A DNA stretch of 16,710 nucleotides, from the NCBI RefSeq assembly GCF_009932435.1, contig NZ_BJOU01000010.1, forward strand, positions 1-16,710, given 5' to 3'. This stretch comes from Gordonia crocea. GTDB lineage: Bacteria; Actinomycetota; Actinomycetes; Mycobacteriales; Mycobacteriaceae. How positions within the stretch are numbered: the first letter of the stretch is position 1; each line of letters starts with the position of its first letter. The translations under genes and the position numbers were made by a program. Positions 6,981 through 15,642 of this stretch are shown piece after piece. The notes under the pieces were generated by a model that was not told the origin of the DNA, made no database searches, and saw only the letters and a program-made list of their open reading frames with translations.

Positions 6981-8839
6981 TGCGGCAACGCCCAGTCGGG
7001 TGCGCCGGCGAAGATCGAGGTCTGCACGGGCCCGGTGAGGGCGACCCCGACGATCTGGTCGGTCACGACGACGAGTGCGGAGTCCTGGTAGATCGGCAGG
7101 TAGATCGACGCCTCCGCAAGCTGGCCCTCGGCCTGCTCCAGGATCGGCGCCGGGTCGGGGGCCGACACGGCCTGTCGGGCGAGGCCGATCAACGACGCAT
7201 CACACAGTCCGGAGATAGTGCTGGCCAGACCGTTGCGCGCTGCCCCGGACTGTTCGGAGTCGGACTCGTCGGCCTCCTTCTTCGGCTGGTCGCACTCCAC
7301 GAGGGAGGCGAAGGCCGTCGCCGGCGCCACGGCGCCGTCCGACCACCCGACGACGAGGTCGACGCGCGACGAGGTCAGCGCGGTCGAGTACAACTCGCTG
7401 TTGCTCAGTTTGACCACCGTCGCGGCCACCCCGGCCGAACGGAGCTGGTCGGCGATCGACGAGGCCGCGGCCACGGTGCGCGGATCGGTCGCGACCGCGC
7501 CCACCCGCACCCGCAACTGCTTGCCGTCCTTGACGAGCGGGCGGACCCCGGCGCGCAGCGCCTCCCCGCGCGGCGGCGGCTTGGGCGTCGTCGTCGTGGT
7601 CGTGGTCGTCGTCGGCGGGGCCGCGGGCGACGGACTCGGCGCGGGCGACGGTTGCGGGCGCGCCACCGGCTCCGGCGCGGCGCGGCGGTAACCCGCCCCG
7701 AACAGCAAGGACTCCACGGCAGCCGCGCTCGGCCGGGGCCGACCCGGGTCGAAGTAGCGCGGATCCGACGGCCGGAACACGGTGTTGGCGAACGGGGCCA
7801 CATCGTCGTCGCCGGTGGCCGCGAAGCGGACGATCCGCGCGTCGATCATGCCCAGGACGGCGGCCCGGACGTCACGCGGGCGCATGGCCGACGTACGGGT
7901 GTTGACGTGGATGTCGAGGACGCGCGCCTCGAGGTTGCGCCGGGTCGCGGTGTTCGGGATGGCCGCGATCAACCGTTCCTGCGCCGGACCGGCACTGAGG
8001 ACCCCCAGGGCCGAGTCGCCGGTCCGGATCGACTCGACGGTCTGGCTCTGCGTGCCCGGGCGGCGGAAGATGATCTGGTCCAGCTTGGCCGGGGTGCGCC
8101 AGAACCGGTCGTTGCGCACCAGCCGCACCTCGTCGCGGGCCAGGTCGATCCCCACGATGGCGAACGGTCCGCCCGACACCGGCTTGCCCGAATCCATCCC
8201 CGTCTGGAAACCGGTGGGCAGTGCCCGCAACACGTGGCTGGGCAACAGCGATTGGAACAGTTCCCGCCACCGCGGATACTCCTGCGCGAACCGGACGGTG
8301 ACGGTCTTGCCGCCACCACCGGTCTGCACGGATTCGATCAGGCGGTATCCGGCCGGGGACACGGCGTTGGGCTGCCGCGACATCTGTTGCCACAGGTAGG
8401 CGAAGTCGTCGCCGGTGATCGGCAACCCGTCGGACCACTGCGCATTCGTCTGGATCCGGTAGACGACGGTGAACGGCGCCTGCGCGGTCACGGCGGCCGA
8501 GACCAGCAGCGCATCAGACATCCGCCACACCACCCCGCCGTCTGGGGTGGCGACCGGGTCGAAGGCGCTCGGCAGGGTCAAGGTGCCGATCGCGGTGGTC
8601 ACCGGGGACTGGTCGGCGGCCAGGTGCGGGTTGAATCCGGCGCCGATGGAATCGGTTGCGACGTGGATGGTCTTCTCGGTCGGGTACTCGGCCTGAACCG
8701 GCGCCGGCGCACTGGGCTGGACCGGCGGGGGCGGCGAGGCCATACAGCCGGCGAGCAGGAGCGTTGCCGCAACGGTGGACACCGCGGCGATCCGGCGTGC
8801 GCGCTTGCGCGGGTCGCCCACCAACAACGCCTTGCGCAC
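6977..8839 (-). CDS. lpqW: LpqW-like substrate-binding lipoprotein (family 5)
   Basis: This is a 620-residue exported lipoprotein. Arginine- and lysine-rich residues precede a hydrophobic stretch and the lipobox LLAGC, with the acylated Cys32. The mature protein resembles family 5 extracellular solute-binding proteins (EKTIHVATDSIGAGFNPHLA near the N-terminus, then YRIQTNAQWSDGLPITGDDF). No permease or ATPase is adjacent, as expected for mycobacterial LpqW. LpqW acts in control of phosphatidylinositol mannoside/lipoarabinomannan synthesis rather than in uptake, and in M. tuberculosis it also precedes mshB. At about residues 384-424 there is a Pro/Ala/Ser-rich tract with nine consecutive threonines that splits the binding-protein region. 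GTG 8839 is chosen because GAGGAG (8845-8850) lies five bases upstream and it gives a normal signal peptide. The open frame beyond it is not coding. Confidence 0.87.
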   Translation of the reverse strand: MRKALLVGDPRKRARRIAAVSTVAATLLLAGCMASPPPPVQPSAPAPVQAEYPTEKTIHVATDSIGAGFNPHLAADQSPVTTAIGTLTLPSAFDPVATPDGGVVWRMSDALLVSAAVTAQAPFTVVYRIQTNAQWSDGLPITGDDFAYLWQQMSRQPNAVSPAGYRLIESVQTGGGGKTVTVRFAQEYPRWRELFQSLLPSHVLRALPTGFQTGMDSGKPVSGGPFAIVGIDLARDEVRLVRNDRFWRTPAKLDQIIFRRPGTQSQTVESIRTGDSALGVLSAGPAQERLIAAIPNTATRRNLEARVLDIHVNTRTSAMRPRDVRAAVLGMIDARIVRFAATGDDDVAPFANTVFRPSDPRYFDPGRPRPSAAAVESLLFGAGYRRAAPEPVARPQPSPAPSPSPAAPPTTTTTTTTTPKPPPRGEALRAGVRPLVKDGKQLRVRVGAVATDPRTVAAASSIADQLRSAGVAATVVKLSNSELYSTALTSSRVDLVVGWSDGAVAPATAFASLVECDQPKKEADESDSEQSGAARNGLASTISGLCDASLIGLARQAVSAPDPAPILEQAEGQLAEASIYLPIYQDSALVVVTDQIVGVALTGPVQTSIFAGAPDWALPQ

Positions 8840-8861
8840 CCCGGCTCCTCTCCGCTCCCCC

Positions 8862-8877
8862 GACCGACGTGTCGGTC
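8862..8877. promoter_or_regulatory. Inverted repeat between typA and lpqW
   Basis: GACCGAC-GT-GTCGGTC has 7-bp perfect arms and a two-base centre. It lies in the 79-bp gap between the typA stop (8919) and the lpqW start (8839), 23 bases upstream of the GTG. Its form resembles TetR-family operators, but a short terminator or chance occurrence is equally possible. No regulator gene lies beside it. Confidence 0.3.
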
Positions 8878-8918
8878 CCGTCGTCGTTGTCCCTACGGCC
8901 GTGTCTACCCCGGCGCGT

Positions 8919-10844
<1,926 letters not shown>

Positions 10845-10918
10845 AAGCGGGACTTTCTGATGGTGGGCAGGAGTATCGCGATCGGCCCCGCTCCCGGCGC
10901 CGAATCGCCAACCGGGTA

Positions 10919-10949
10919 ATTCTAGCGACGCAAACGCCCCGGAAAACAA
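10919..10949 (-). promoter_or_regulatory. Putative typA promoter
   Basis: On the minus strand a good -10 hexamer TAGAAT (10919-10924) is preceded by TTGTTT (10944-10949) with a 19-base spacer. That spacing is slightly long. Transcription would start near 10912, leaving an untranslated leader of about 68 bases before GTG 10844. The call rests on the hexamers alone. Confidence 0.3.
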
Positions 10950-11008
10950 TCGTCGGCGTGTGGTGAGACCCCGCTCACGTCGGGACCATCGGCCTCCGAC
11001 TGCCTTGA

Positions 11009-11027
11009 TAAGGTTTACCTAGGCTAA
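11009..11027 (+). promoter_or_regulatory. Candidate DtxR/IdeR iron box
   Basis: TAAGGTTTACCTAGGCTAA matches the degenerate DtxR/IdeR consensus TWAGGTWAGSCTWACCTWA at 15 of 19 positions, counted by eye. The left half is nearly perfect. The mismatches are at positions 8, 9, 14 and 15. It overlaps the -10 region of the 59-residue gene that follows, the classic place for repression by iron-loaded IdeR. It is about 80 bases upstream of the typA -10 on the other strand, so typA is a less likely target. Confidence 0.6.
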
Positions 11028-11030
11028 AAT
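11025..11030 (+). promoter_or_regulatory. Putative -10 of the mini-gene (leaderless)
   Basis: TAAAAT is a near-consensus -10 hexamer that ends seven bases before the GTG at 11038, so transcription would begin at or one base before the start codon. No ribosome binding site is seen in CCTTGAC before the GTG, which agrees with a leaderless mRNA. TTGATA (11005-11010) could be a -35, but the 14-base spacer is short. An unusual spacer, or no -35 at all, is possible. Confidence 0.5.
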
Positions 11031-11037
11031 CCTTGAC

Positions 11038-11217
11038 GTGGGCAGTAAGAAAAGCGCGGCCAAGGTGCGCCACCTCAAGCCGAAGAAGAAGTGCTGCCGC
11101 AAAGACGTCCGCTGCCTGCGCTGCCCGGTCGTGGTCCACCGCCTCAACAAGCTCGACCTCGACTCGATGAATCGCAAAAAGCTCGACAAGGCCATCAAAA
11201 AGGCCCGGGTCGCCTGA
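11038..11217 (+). CDS. 59-residue basic Cys-containing protein of unknown function
   Basis: A small ORF starts at GTG 11038 and encodes 59 residues. I do not recognise a named family. The N-terminal half is very basic (GSKKSAAKVRHLKPKKKCC). The cysteines are Cys19, Cys20, Cys26 and Cys29, followed by His35 (CC-x5-C-x2-C-x5-H). That pattern could bind a metal ion or an iron-sulfur cluster. The C-terminal half looks helical and lysine-rich (LDLDSMNRKKLDKAIKKA). It has no signal peptide or membrane segment, so a cytosolic nucleic-acid- or metal-binding role fits best. A strong -10 and a candidate iron box lie directly upstream. Regulation by iron through a DtxR/IdeR repressor is inferred from that. 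Its last 23 bases overlap the 3' end of the convergent Nudix gene. Coding status is supported by the promoter, the organised composition and an uninterrupted frame. Confidence 0.72.
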   Translation: MGSKKSAAKVRHLKPKKKCCRKDVRCLRCPVVVHRLNKLDLDSMNRKKLDKAIKKARVA

Positions 11218-11617
11218 GCAGGTCGACCAACTCGCGAACCCACCCGACGTCGGCGGGGACCATTTCACCGCTGTCCGCCAACCGCACCACCTCGGCGTCG
11301 TCGAACCACCCGAGCGCCCGGTGCTCGACCGCCACCGGTTCCCCGGCTACCCACCGCGCGCGGTAGGCGCGCAGTTCGAGGTCATCCCCCACGGGCACCG
11401 CGTCGCCGATCCGGTCACCGCCGACCACCTCGATCTCCAGTTCCTCGCGCAGTTCGCGTTCCAGTGCCTGCGCCGGCGACTCGCCCTCCTCGACTTTGCC
11501 GCCGGGCAATTCCCACAGCCCGGCCAGGTGCGGCGGATAGGCCCGCTGGGCCAGTAGCACCCGGTTCGCCCCGCCCCACTCCCGGATGACCGCCCCGGCC
11601 ACGACGATGCGGACCAT
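11195..11617 (-). CDS. Nudix hydrolase, MutT2-like
   Basis: This 140-residue protein carries a nearly complete Nudix box: Gly40-x5-Glu46-x7-Arg54-Glu55-Leu56-x-Glu58-Glu59-x-Glu61-Ile62. Only the penultimate glycine is replaced, by Glu61, which is tolerated in the family. Glu55, Glu58 and Glu59 would bind the magnesium. WELPGGK before the box and ALGWFDDAEV near the C-terminus are typical of MutT-type nucleotide pyrophosphatases. The size and region fit M. tuberculosis MutT2, a (d)CTP / 5-methyl-dCTP / 8-oxo-dGTP hydrolase. Its ATG (11617) shares one base with the stop of the upstream ABC ATPase (TGATG), so it is the fourth gene of the transporter operon. That linkage allows another substrate, such as a thiamine-related pyrophosphate. 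The substrate cannot be read from sequence. Confidence 0.9.
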   Translation of the reverse strand: MVRIVVAGAVIREWGGANRVLLAQRAYPPHLAGLWELPGGKVEEGESPAQALERELREELEIEVVGGDRIGDAVPVGDDLELRAYRARWVAGEPVAVEHRALGWFDDAEVVRLADSGEMVPADVGWVRELVDLLRRPGPF

Positions 11618-12696
11618 CAGTCGCCCCGCCCGGTCACGATGCCGGTGCGGGCCCCGACGAGGCGGACGGTTATCCGGTCTCCCGGCCGCGGCGGGGGTGT
11701 GTCGTCGTCGGCGAGGGCGCCGAGCTCGGCCACCGGCGTGTTCAGCGCCGAACCGTCGAGGATGACCTGGGTCCGCTCGGGCAACTCGCGCACCCGCAGC
11801 ACCGGCAGGGCGACCGTGCCGCCGGGTCCAGCACCGACGGGGCGGGCGCGCAGCGACTCGGCCCGGATGGCGACCGCGCCGACCGGGTCGTCGGCGCCGA
11901 TCCCGAGTTGTCGGGTCGGCAGATCACCCAACTCGGTGCGCACCACGTCGCCGATCCGCTCGGCGGCCAACAGGTTTTCCCACCCGAGGAAGTGTGCCGT
12001 CCACTCGTCGGGCGGGTACCGCCAGACGCGGGCGGCGAGGTCGGCGGCGACGACGCCACCGTCGCGCATGACGATGACGGTGTCGCCCATCGTCGCGGCC
12101 TCGTCGTGGTCATGGGTGACGACGATCGTCGGGGTGGCAGTGGCCTCGACGATGCCGACGATGTCGTCGGCCAGCTTGCCGCGCAGGTGGGCGTCGAGAG
12201 CGGCGAGCGGCTCGTCGAGCAGGAGGAGACGGGGCCGCGGTGCCAATGCGCGGGCCAGCGCCACCCGTTGCGCCTGGCCACCGGACAGGTCGTCGACGCG
12301 GCGGCGGGCCATCCCGGGCAGCCGGACCAGGTCGAGCATTTGCGCGACGCGATCGGCGATCTGCTCGCGCGGCCACCTTCGGGCGCGCAGTCCATAGGCG
12401 ATGTTCGCCGCCACCGAGCGGCCCGGGAACAACTGGGCGTCCTGGAACACCATGCCGAAGTCCCGCCGATGCGGCGGGACCGCCGCCAGGTCCTGCCCGT
12501 CGAAGGCGATGGTGCCCGACGCCAGCGGGACCAGACCGGCCACCGCGCGCAACAACGTCGACTTGCCACATCCCGACGGCCCGAGGATCGCCGTCACCGG
12601 ACCCGCCGGCGGCGCCGTCGCGAGGGTCAGCGACACGTCGCGCACCACCCGCGCGTCGCCGTAGTCGACCGCGACCGAATCCACCACGAGCGTCAT
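11617..12696 (-). CDS. thiQ: ABC transporter ATP-binding protein (thiamine type)
   Basis: This 359-residue ATPase energises the adjacent permease. The motifs are intact: Walker A GPSGCGKS at 39-46, Q-loop Gln85, signature LSGGQ at 137-141, Walker B LLLLDEP with Asp161 and catalytic Glu162, and the switch His195 in VVTHDHDEA. After about residue 230 a C-terminal extension with a beta-rich, TOBE-like composition follows. This makes it longer than enteric ThiQ (about 230 residues) and more like the spermidine/iron-type ATPases. ATG 12696 is the start. It overlaps the permease stop by four bases (ATGA). Assignment to thiamine rests on the substrate-binding protein of the operon. On its own it could be called a generic CUT1/PotA-like ATPase. 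Confidence 0.9.
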   Translation of the reverse strand: MTLVVDSVAVDYGDARVVRDVSLTLATAPPAGPVTAILGPSGCGKSTLLRAVAGLVPLASGTIAFDGQDLAAVPPHRRDFGMVFQDAQLFPGRSVAANIAYGLRARRWPREQIADRVAQMLDLVRLPGMARRRVDDLSGGQAQRVALARALAPRPRLLLLDEPLAALDAHLRGKLADDIVGIVEATATPTIVVTHDHDEAATMGDTVIVMRDGGVVAADLAARVWRYPPDEWTAHFLGWENLLAAERIGDVVRTELGDLPTRQLGIGADDPVGAVAIRAESLRARPVGAGPGGTVALPVLRVRELPERTQVILDGSALNTPVAELGALADDDTPPPRPGDRITVRLVGARTGIVTGRGD

Positions 12697-14375
12697 AGCA
12701 GTGCACCCGCGTTCGGCCGGACGGCCTCGACGATCCCGACCGCGACCGCTGTGACGACGACCAGCACCATCGAGCAGGCCATCGCCGCGGCGAGGTTCGC
12801 CTCGCCGGGGCGGTTCAAGGCGGTGCCGATCATCACCGGGAGGGTGGTGGTGTCGACCCGGGCCAGGAAGCTGGTCGCGCCGAACTCGCCCAGACTCAAG
12901 ATGAAGGCGAAACCCGCGGCAACCGCGAACGACCGTCTCACCAGGGGCAGTTCCACCGTGCTGAAGACCCGCAGCGGCCGGGCGCCCAGGGTCGCCGCCG
13001 CCGTGGTCAGGCCGGCCGGGACCTGTTCCAGGGCCGGCACCGCGATCCGGATCACCAGCGGCACGGCGACCAGTGCCTGGACCGCGGCGATCACCCACCA
13101 CGAGTTGGCCAGCGCGCTCGGCCACCCGGCGAACACCAGCGTGTAGCCGAATCCGAGGGTGACCGCGCTGACGCCCAGCGGGATCGTCGCGATCAGTTCG
13201 CCGACTTCGCGCAGCGGGCCGCGCAGCCGGGCGACCACGATCGCGGCGGCCAGCCCGAACACCACGGCCAGGACCGCGGCGACCACCGCGGTGCGCAGTG
13301 ACATCGCTGCCGACGCGAGCGGCGTCATGCCGTTGACCTCGGCACCCAGCGCGCGGTACCCGGCCAGGGTCCAACTCCCCGGCCCCGCCGGGCGCACCGA
13401 CCAGAGGGCCAAGACGACAAGGGGCACCACCAACCACAGTGCCGCCCACAGCGCGGTGAGCACCCCGGCGATCCGGGTCCACCCGCGGACCGGGATCGGC
13501 GACTGCTCGATGGCCCGGTTCCCCGGCACCCGGCGAGAGAGCAGTCGCACGACGGCCAGAGTCGCCACCACCACGCCGATCTGCAGCACCGACAGCGCCG
13601 CCGCCTCCGGCAGGTGGAAGGATCCGACGCCCTCCGTGTAGATGGCGGTCTCGACCGTGTGCAGCTGCCCGTTGCCGAGCACCATGATCACCCCGTAACT
13701 CGTCGTGCAGAACAAGAAGACCAGGGCCGCCGCCGCCGCGATCGCGGGCAGCAGCCGGGGCAGGGTCACCGTCGTGAACGCCCGCACCGGTCCGGCACCG
13801 CTGACCTGGGCGGCCTGTTCGAGCCGCGGGTCCAGTCCGGACCAGGCCGCCGCGACCACGCGCACGACGACGGCCACGTTCAGGAAGACGTGGGCGCACA
13901 GCACCGGGACGAGGCTGGGACCGGCCTCGTCGAGCGCCCCGCCGAGCGCGGCCGGCAGGAAGGACAACGGTCCGGTGAACACCGCCCGAAAGGCCATCCC
14001 CACCACGACGCTCGGCAAGACGAAGGGCAGCGTGACCACCACCAGGAACAAGCGCGAGCCGGGAAACCGGACCCGGGCCACGAGCCAGGTGATCGGCGCC
14101 GCGACGATCAGCGTCAGGACCGTCGAGGCCGCCGCCTGGGCGAGGGTGAATACCAGCAGCGGGCCCGCCCCCGACCGTCGCCACAGGGTGAGGATCCCCG
14201 CACCGTCCCCCGTTCCCGCGGCGCGGTCGAACAGGGCGACCAGGGGCCAGCCGAAAAAGATCACGAGGAAGACGAGCGGAATCGCGCCCAGTAGTGCCAA
14301 TCCGAGGCCGGCGGTGGTGATCCTCGGGCGCCCCACACCGGTGACCAGCCCGATTCCCGGGCGACTGCGGGTCAC
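12693..14375 (-). CDS. thiP: ABC transporter permease with two fused membrane domains (ThiP-like)
   Basis: This 560-residue integral membrane protein is two binding-protein-dependent permease domains fused in tandem, as in ThiP and FbpB. About twelve hydrophobic segments are visible. Two EAA-type loops that dock the ATPase are present: EQAAQVSGAGPVRAFTTVTL near 186-205, and AATLGARPLRVFSTVELPLV near 460-479. The second half ends in SLGEFGATSFLARVDTTTLP, typical of ThiP/FbpB proteins. I chose GTG 14375 because it overlaps the stop of the binding-protein gene as GTGA. The frame remains open to 14456 inside that gene, but the added residues are hydrophilic. It can be told from an iron(III) permease only by its thiamine-like binding protein. 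Confidence 0.9.
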   Translation of the reverse strand: MTRSRPGIGLVTGVGRPRITTAGLGLALLGAIPLVFLVIFFGWPLVALFDRAAGTGDGAGILTLWRRSGAGPLLVFTLAQAAASTVLTLIVAAPITWLVARVRFPGSRLFLVVVTLPFVLPSVVVGMAFRAVFTGPLSFLPAALGGALDEAGPSLVPVLCAHVFLNVAVVVRVVAAAWSGLDPRLEQAAQVSGAGPVRAFTTVTLPRLLPAIAAAAALVFLFCTTSYGVIMVLGNGQLHTVETAIYTEGVGSFHLPEAAALSVLQIGVVVATLAVVRLLSRRVPGNRAIEQSPIPVRGWTRIAGVLTALWAALWLVVPLVVLALWSVRPAGPGSWTLAGYRALGAEVNGMTPLASAAMSLRTAVVAAVLAVVFGLAAAIVVARLRGPLREVGELIATIPLGVSAVTLGFGYTLVFAGWPSALANSWWVIAAVQALVAVPLVIRIAVPALEQVPAGLTTAAATLGARPLRVFSTVELPLVRRSFAVAAGFAFILSLGEFGATSFLARVDTTTLPVMIGTALNRPGEANLAAAMACSMVLVVVTAVAVGIVEAVRPNAGALL

Positions 14376-15415
14376 CGTCCCACTGCGTCGCGCCACTCTT
14401 GCAGCCACTTCTCCCGGTTCTTGGCGATGTAGCCCGGCGGCATGTTGACCGTCCACTCCGGCATCGGCGCGCGGGTCGACCAGCCGTCGGGAAGCGGGGT
14501 GTCACGCGTCACCGGGTAGACGAACATCGACGCCGGCAGTGCCTTCTGGACACTCGGACCGAGGAGGAAGTCGATCACTTTGCGCGCCCCGTCCACGTTG
14601 GCCGCCCCCTTGAGGATGCCCGCGTACTCGACCTGCCGGAAGCAGGTCTCCAGCAGCGCCTCGGTGCCCGGCGTCGCCACCGGCGACGAGGCGTAGGACA
14701 CGACGATCGGCTTGGACCCGCGGCCGGCACCCGCACTGAACAGCTGGTTGTAGGCGATCTCCCAGCCCGAGACGATGGTGGCACCGTTGGCGACCACCTT
14801 GCGCCAGTAGTCCTCCCACCCCCGCCGCTTCTGGCCGATCGTCGTCAATAGGAAGGAGATACCGGGCGAGGAGGTGCGCGGGTCGAGCAGTGCGGCCTGG
14901 TTGCGGTAGGCGGGCTTCGTCAGGTCGTCGAGGGATTGCGGCGGCTGGGCATCCCGGCGCTCGTACCATGACGAGTCGATGTTGAGGCAGACATCGCCGC
15001 GGCTGACCGCAGTCAGCAGGTCGGGCGCGGATTTCAGCGCATACTCGGATGCGCCGTTGGCCGCAGCCGGCGACACGTACGGCATGAGGGCCCCGGCTTC
15101 GATGGGGCGGGCGGCGAAGGTGTTGTCGATGCCGTAGACCAGGTCGCCCTTGGGTGACCCCGGGGTCAGCGAGATCTGCGACGCGATCTTCCCCGAGTCG
15201 CCGGACTTGGCGATCTTGAGGGTGATGCCGGTGGCGGCGTGGAACTCGTCGATGACCGACGAGGGCAGGTCGAAGGAGTCGTAGACGAGCATCGTGACGC
15301 TGCCGCGGTCGTCGGATCCGCCGCAGCCGACCACGCCGACGGCCACCGCCGCGGCCAGGAAAGCACTACCGATCCGACGGGTCGACGACGCCGCCGCGAA
15401 GTGTCCGATTCGCAT
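14372..15415 (-). CDS. thiB: Thiamine-type ABC transporter substrate-binding lipoprotein
   Basis: This is a 347-residue exported lipoprotein. A basic N-terminus and hydrophobic stretch end in the lipobox VVGC with Cys31. The mature protein follows the ThiB layout: TMLVYDSFDLPSS at 41-53, GDLVYGIDNTFAARPIEAG at 90-108, LDDLTKPAYRNQAALLDPRT at 162-181 leading into SSPGISFLLTTIG, DYWRKVVANGATIVSGWEIAY at 202-222 and VVSYASSPVATPG at 238-250. It ends with the pattern VYPVTRDTPLPDGW. It would capture thiamine, or a phosphate ester, outside the membrane for the ThiP/ThiQ machine. ATG 15415 starts a normal lipoprotein signal. The longer open frame to 15535 adds a non-signal stretch. Its ribosome binding site is weak. 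I found no TPP riboswitch core in the upstream 227 bp. Confidence 0.88.
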   Translation of the reverse strand: MRIGHFAAASSTRRIGSAFLAAAVAVGVVGCGGSDDRGSVTMLVYDSFDLPSSVIDEFHAATGITLKIAKSGDSGKIASQISLTPGSPKGDLVYGIDNTFAARPIEAGALMPYVSPAAANGASEYALKSAPDLLTAVSRGDVCLNIDSSWYERRDAQPPQSLDDLTKPAYRNQAALLDPRTSSPGISFLLTTIGQKRRGWEDYWRKVVANGATIVSGWEIAYNQLFSAGAGRGSKPIVVSYASSPVATPGTEALLETCFRQVEYAGILKGAANVDGARKVIDFLLGPSVQKALPASMFVYPVTRDTPLPDGWSTRAPMPEWTVNMPPGYIAKNREKWLQEWRDAVGR

Positions 15416-15500
15416 GGCTCGATCTAACCACCAGGCGTCGGCGCCGACCCCTGCGATGGGCCCGACCAATGCCCGAGACGGTGAACGAGCCGGAAACCAG

Positions 15501-15528
15501 ACAGTAACAATTGAATCACCAGCCACAA
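15501..15528 (-). promoter_or_regulatory. Putative promoter of the thiB operon
   Basis: On the minus strand TTGTGG (15523-15528), a 16-base spacer and TACTGT (15501-15506) form a plausible -35/-10 pair. Transcription would start near 15494, giving a leader of about 79 bases before ATG 15415. The rest of the 227-bp gap (15416-15642) shows no aptamer-like structure. Confidence 0.33.
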
Positions 15529-15570
15529 TAGCCACATGCTCCAGGGGTTATGGTGCTGGCTGCGGACGCG

Positions 15571-15601
15571 TTCGACCCATGGTGGTCGCGGCACATAGAC
15601 T
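15571..15601 (+). promoter_or_regulatory. Weak candidate promoter of the secreted-protein gene
   Basis: TAGACT (15596-15601) fits TANNNT and is preceded by TTCGAC (15571-15576), but the 19-base spacer is long. Transcription would start near 15608. This leaves a short leader with AAGGA about nine bases before the GTG at 15643. It is divergent from the thiB promoter. Confidence 0.25.
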
Positions 15602-15642
15602 GACGCGCGATCCCGCTTCGCCGACGATAAGGACCTAACCCC

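Noticed and set aside
7578..7614. GTC/GTG trinucleotide run as a mobile or unstable repeat
   Set aside because: It is simply the mixed-codon threonine tract of the lpqW-like gene in frame, so it is treated as a protein feature.
10963..10978. GTGAG-ACCCCG-CTCAC hairpin upstream of typA
   Set aside because: It has five pairs, lies outside the predicted typA transcript and has no U-tract. There is no basis for a function.
15416..15642. TPP (THI-box) riboswitch upstream of thiB
   Set aside because: I searched both strands by eye for the conserved CTGAGA core and the partner helix and found neither. Thiamine control, if any, must act otherwise.
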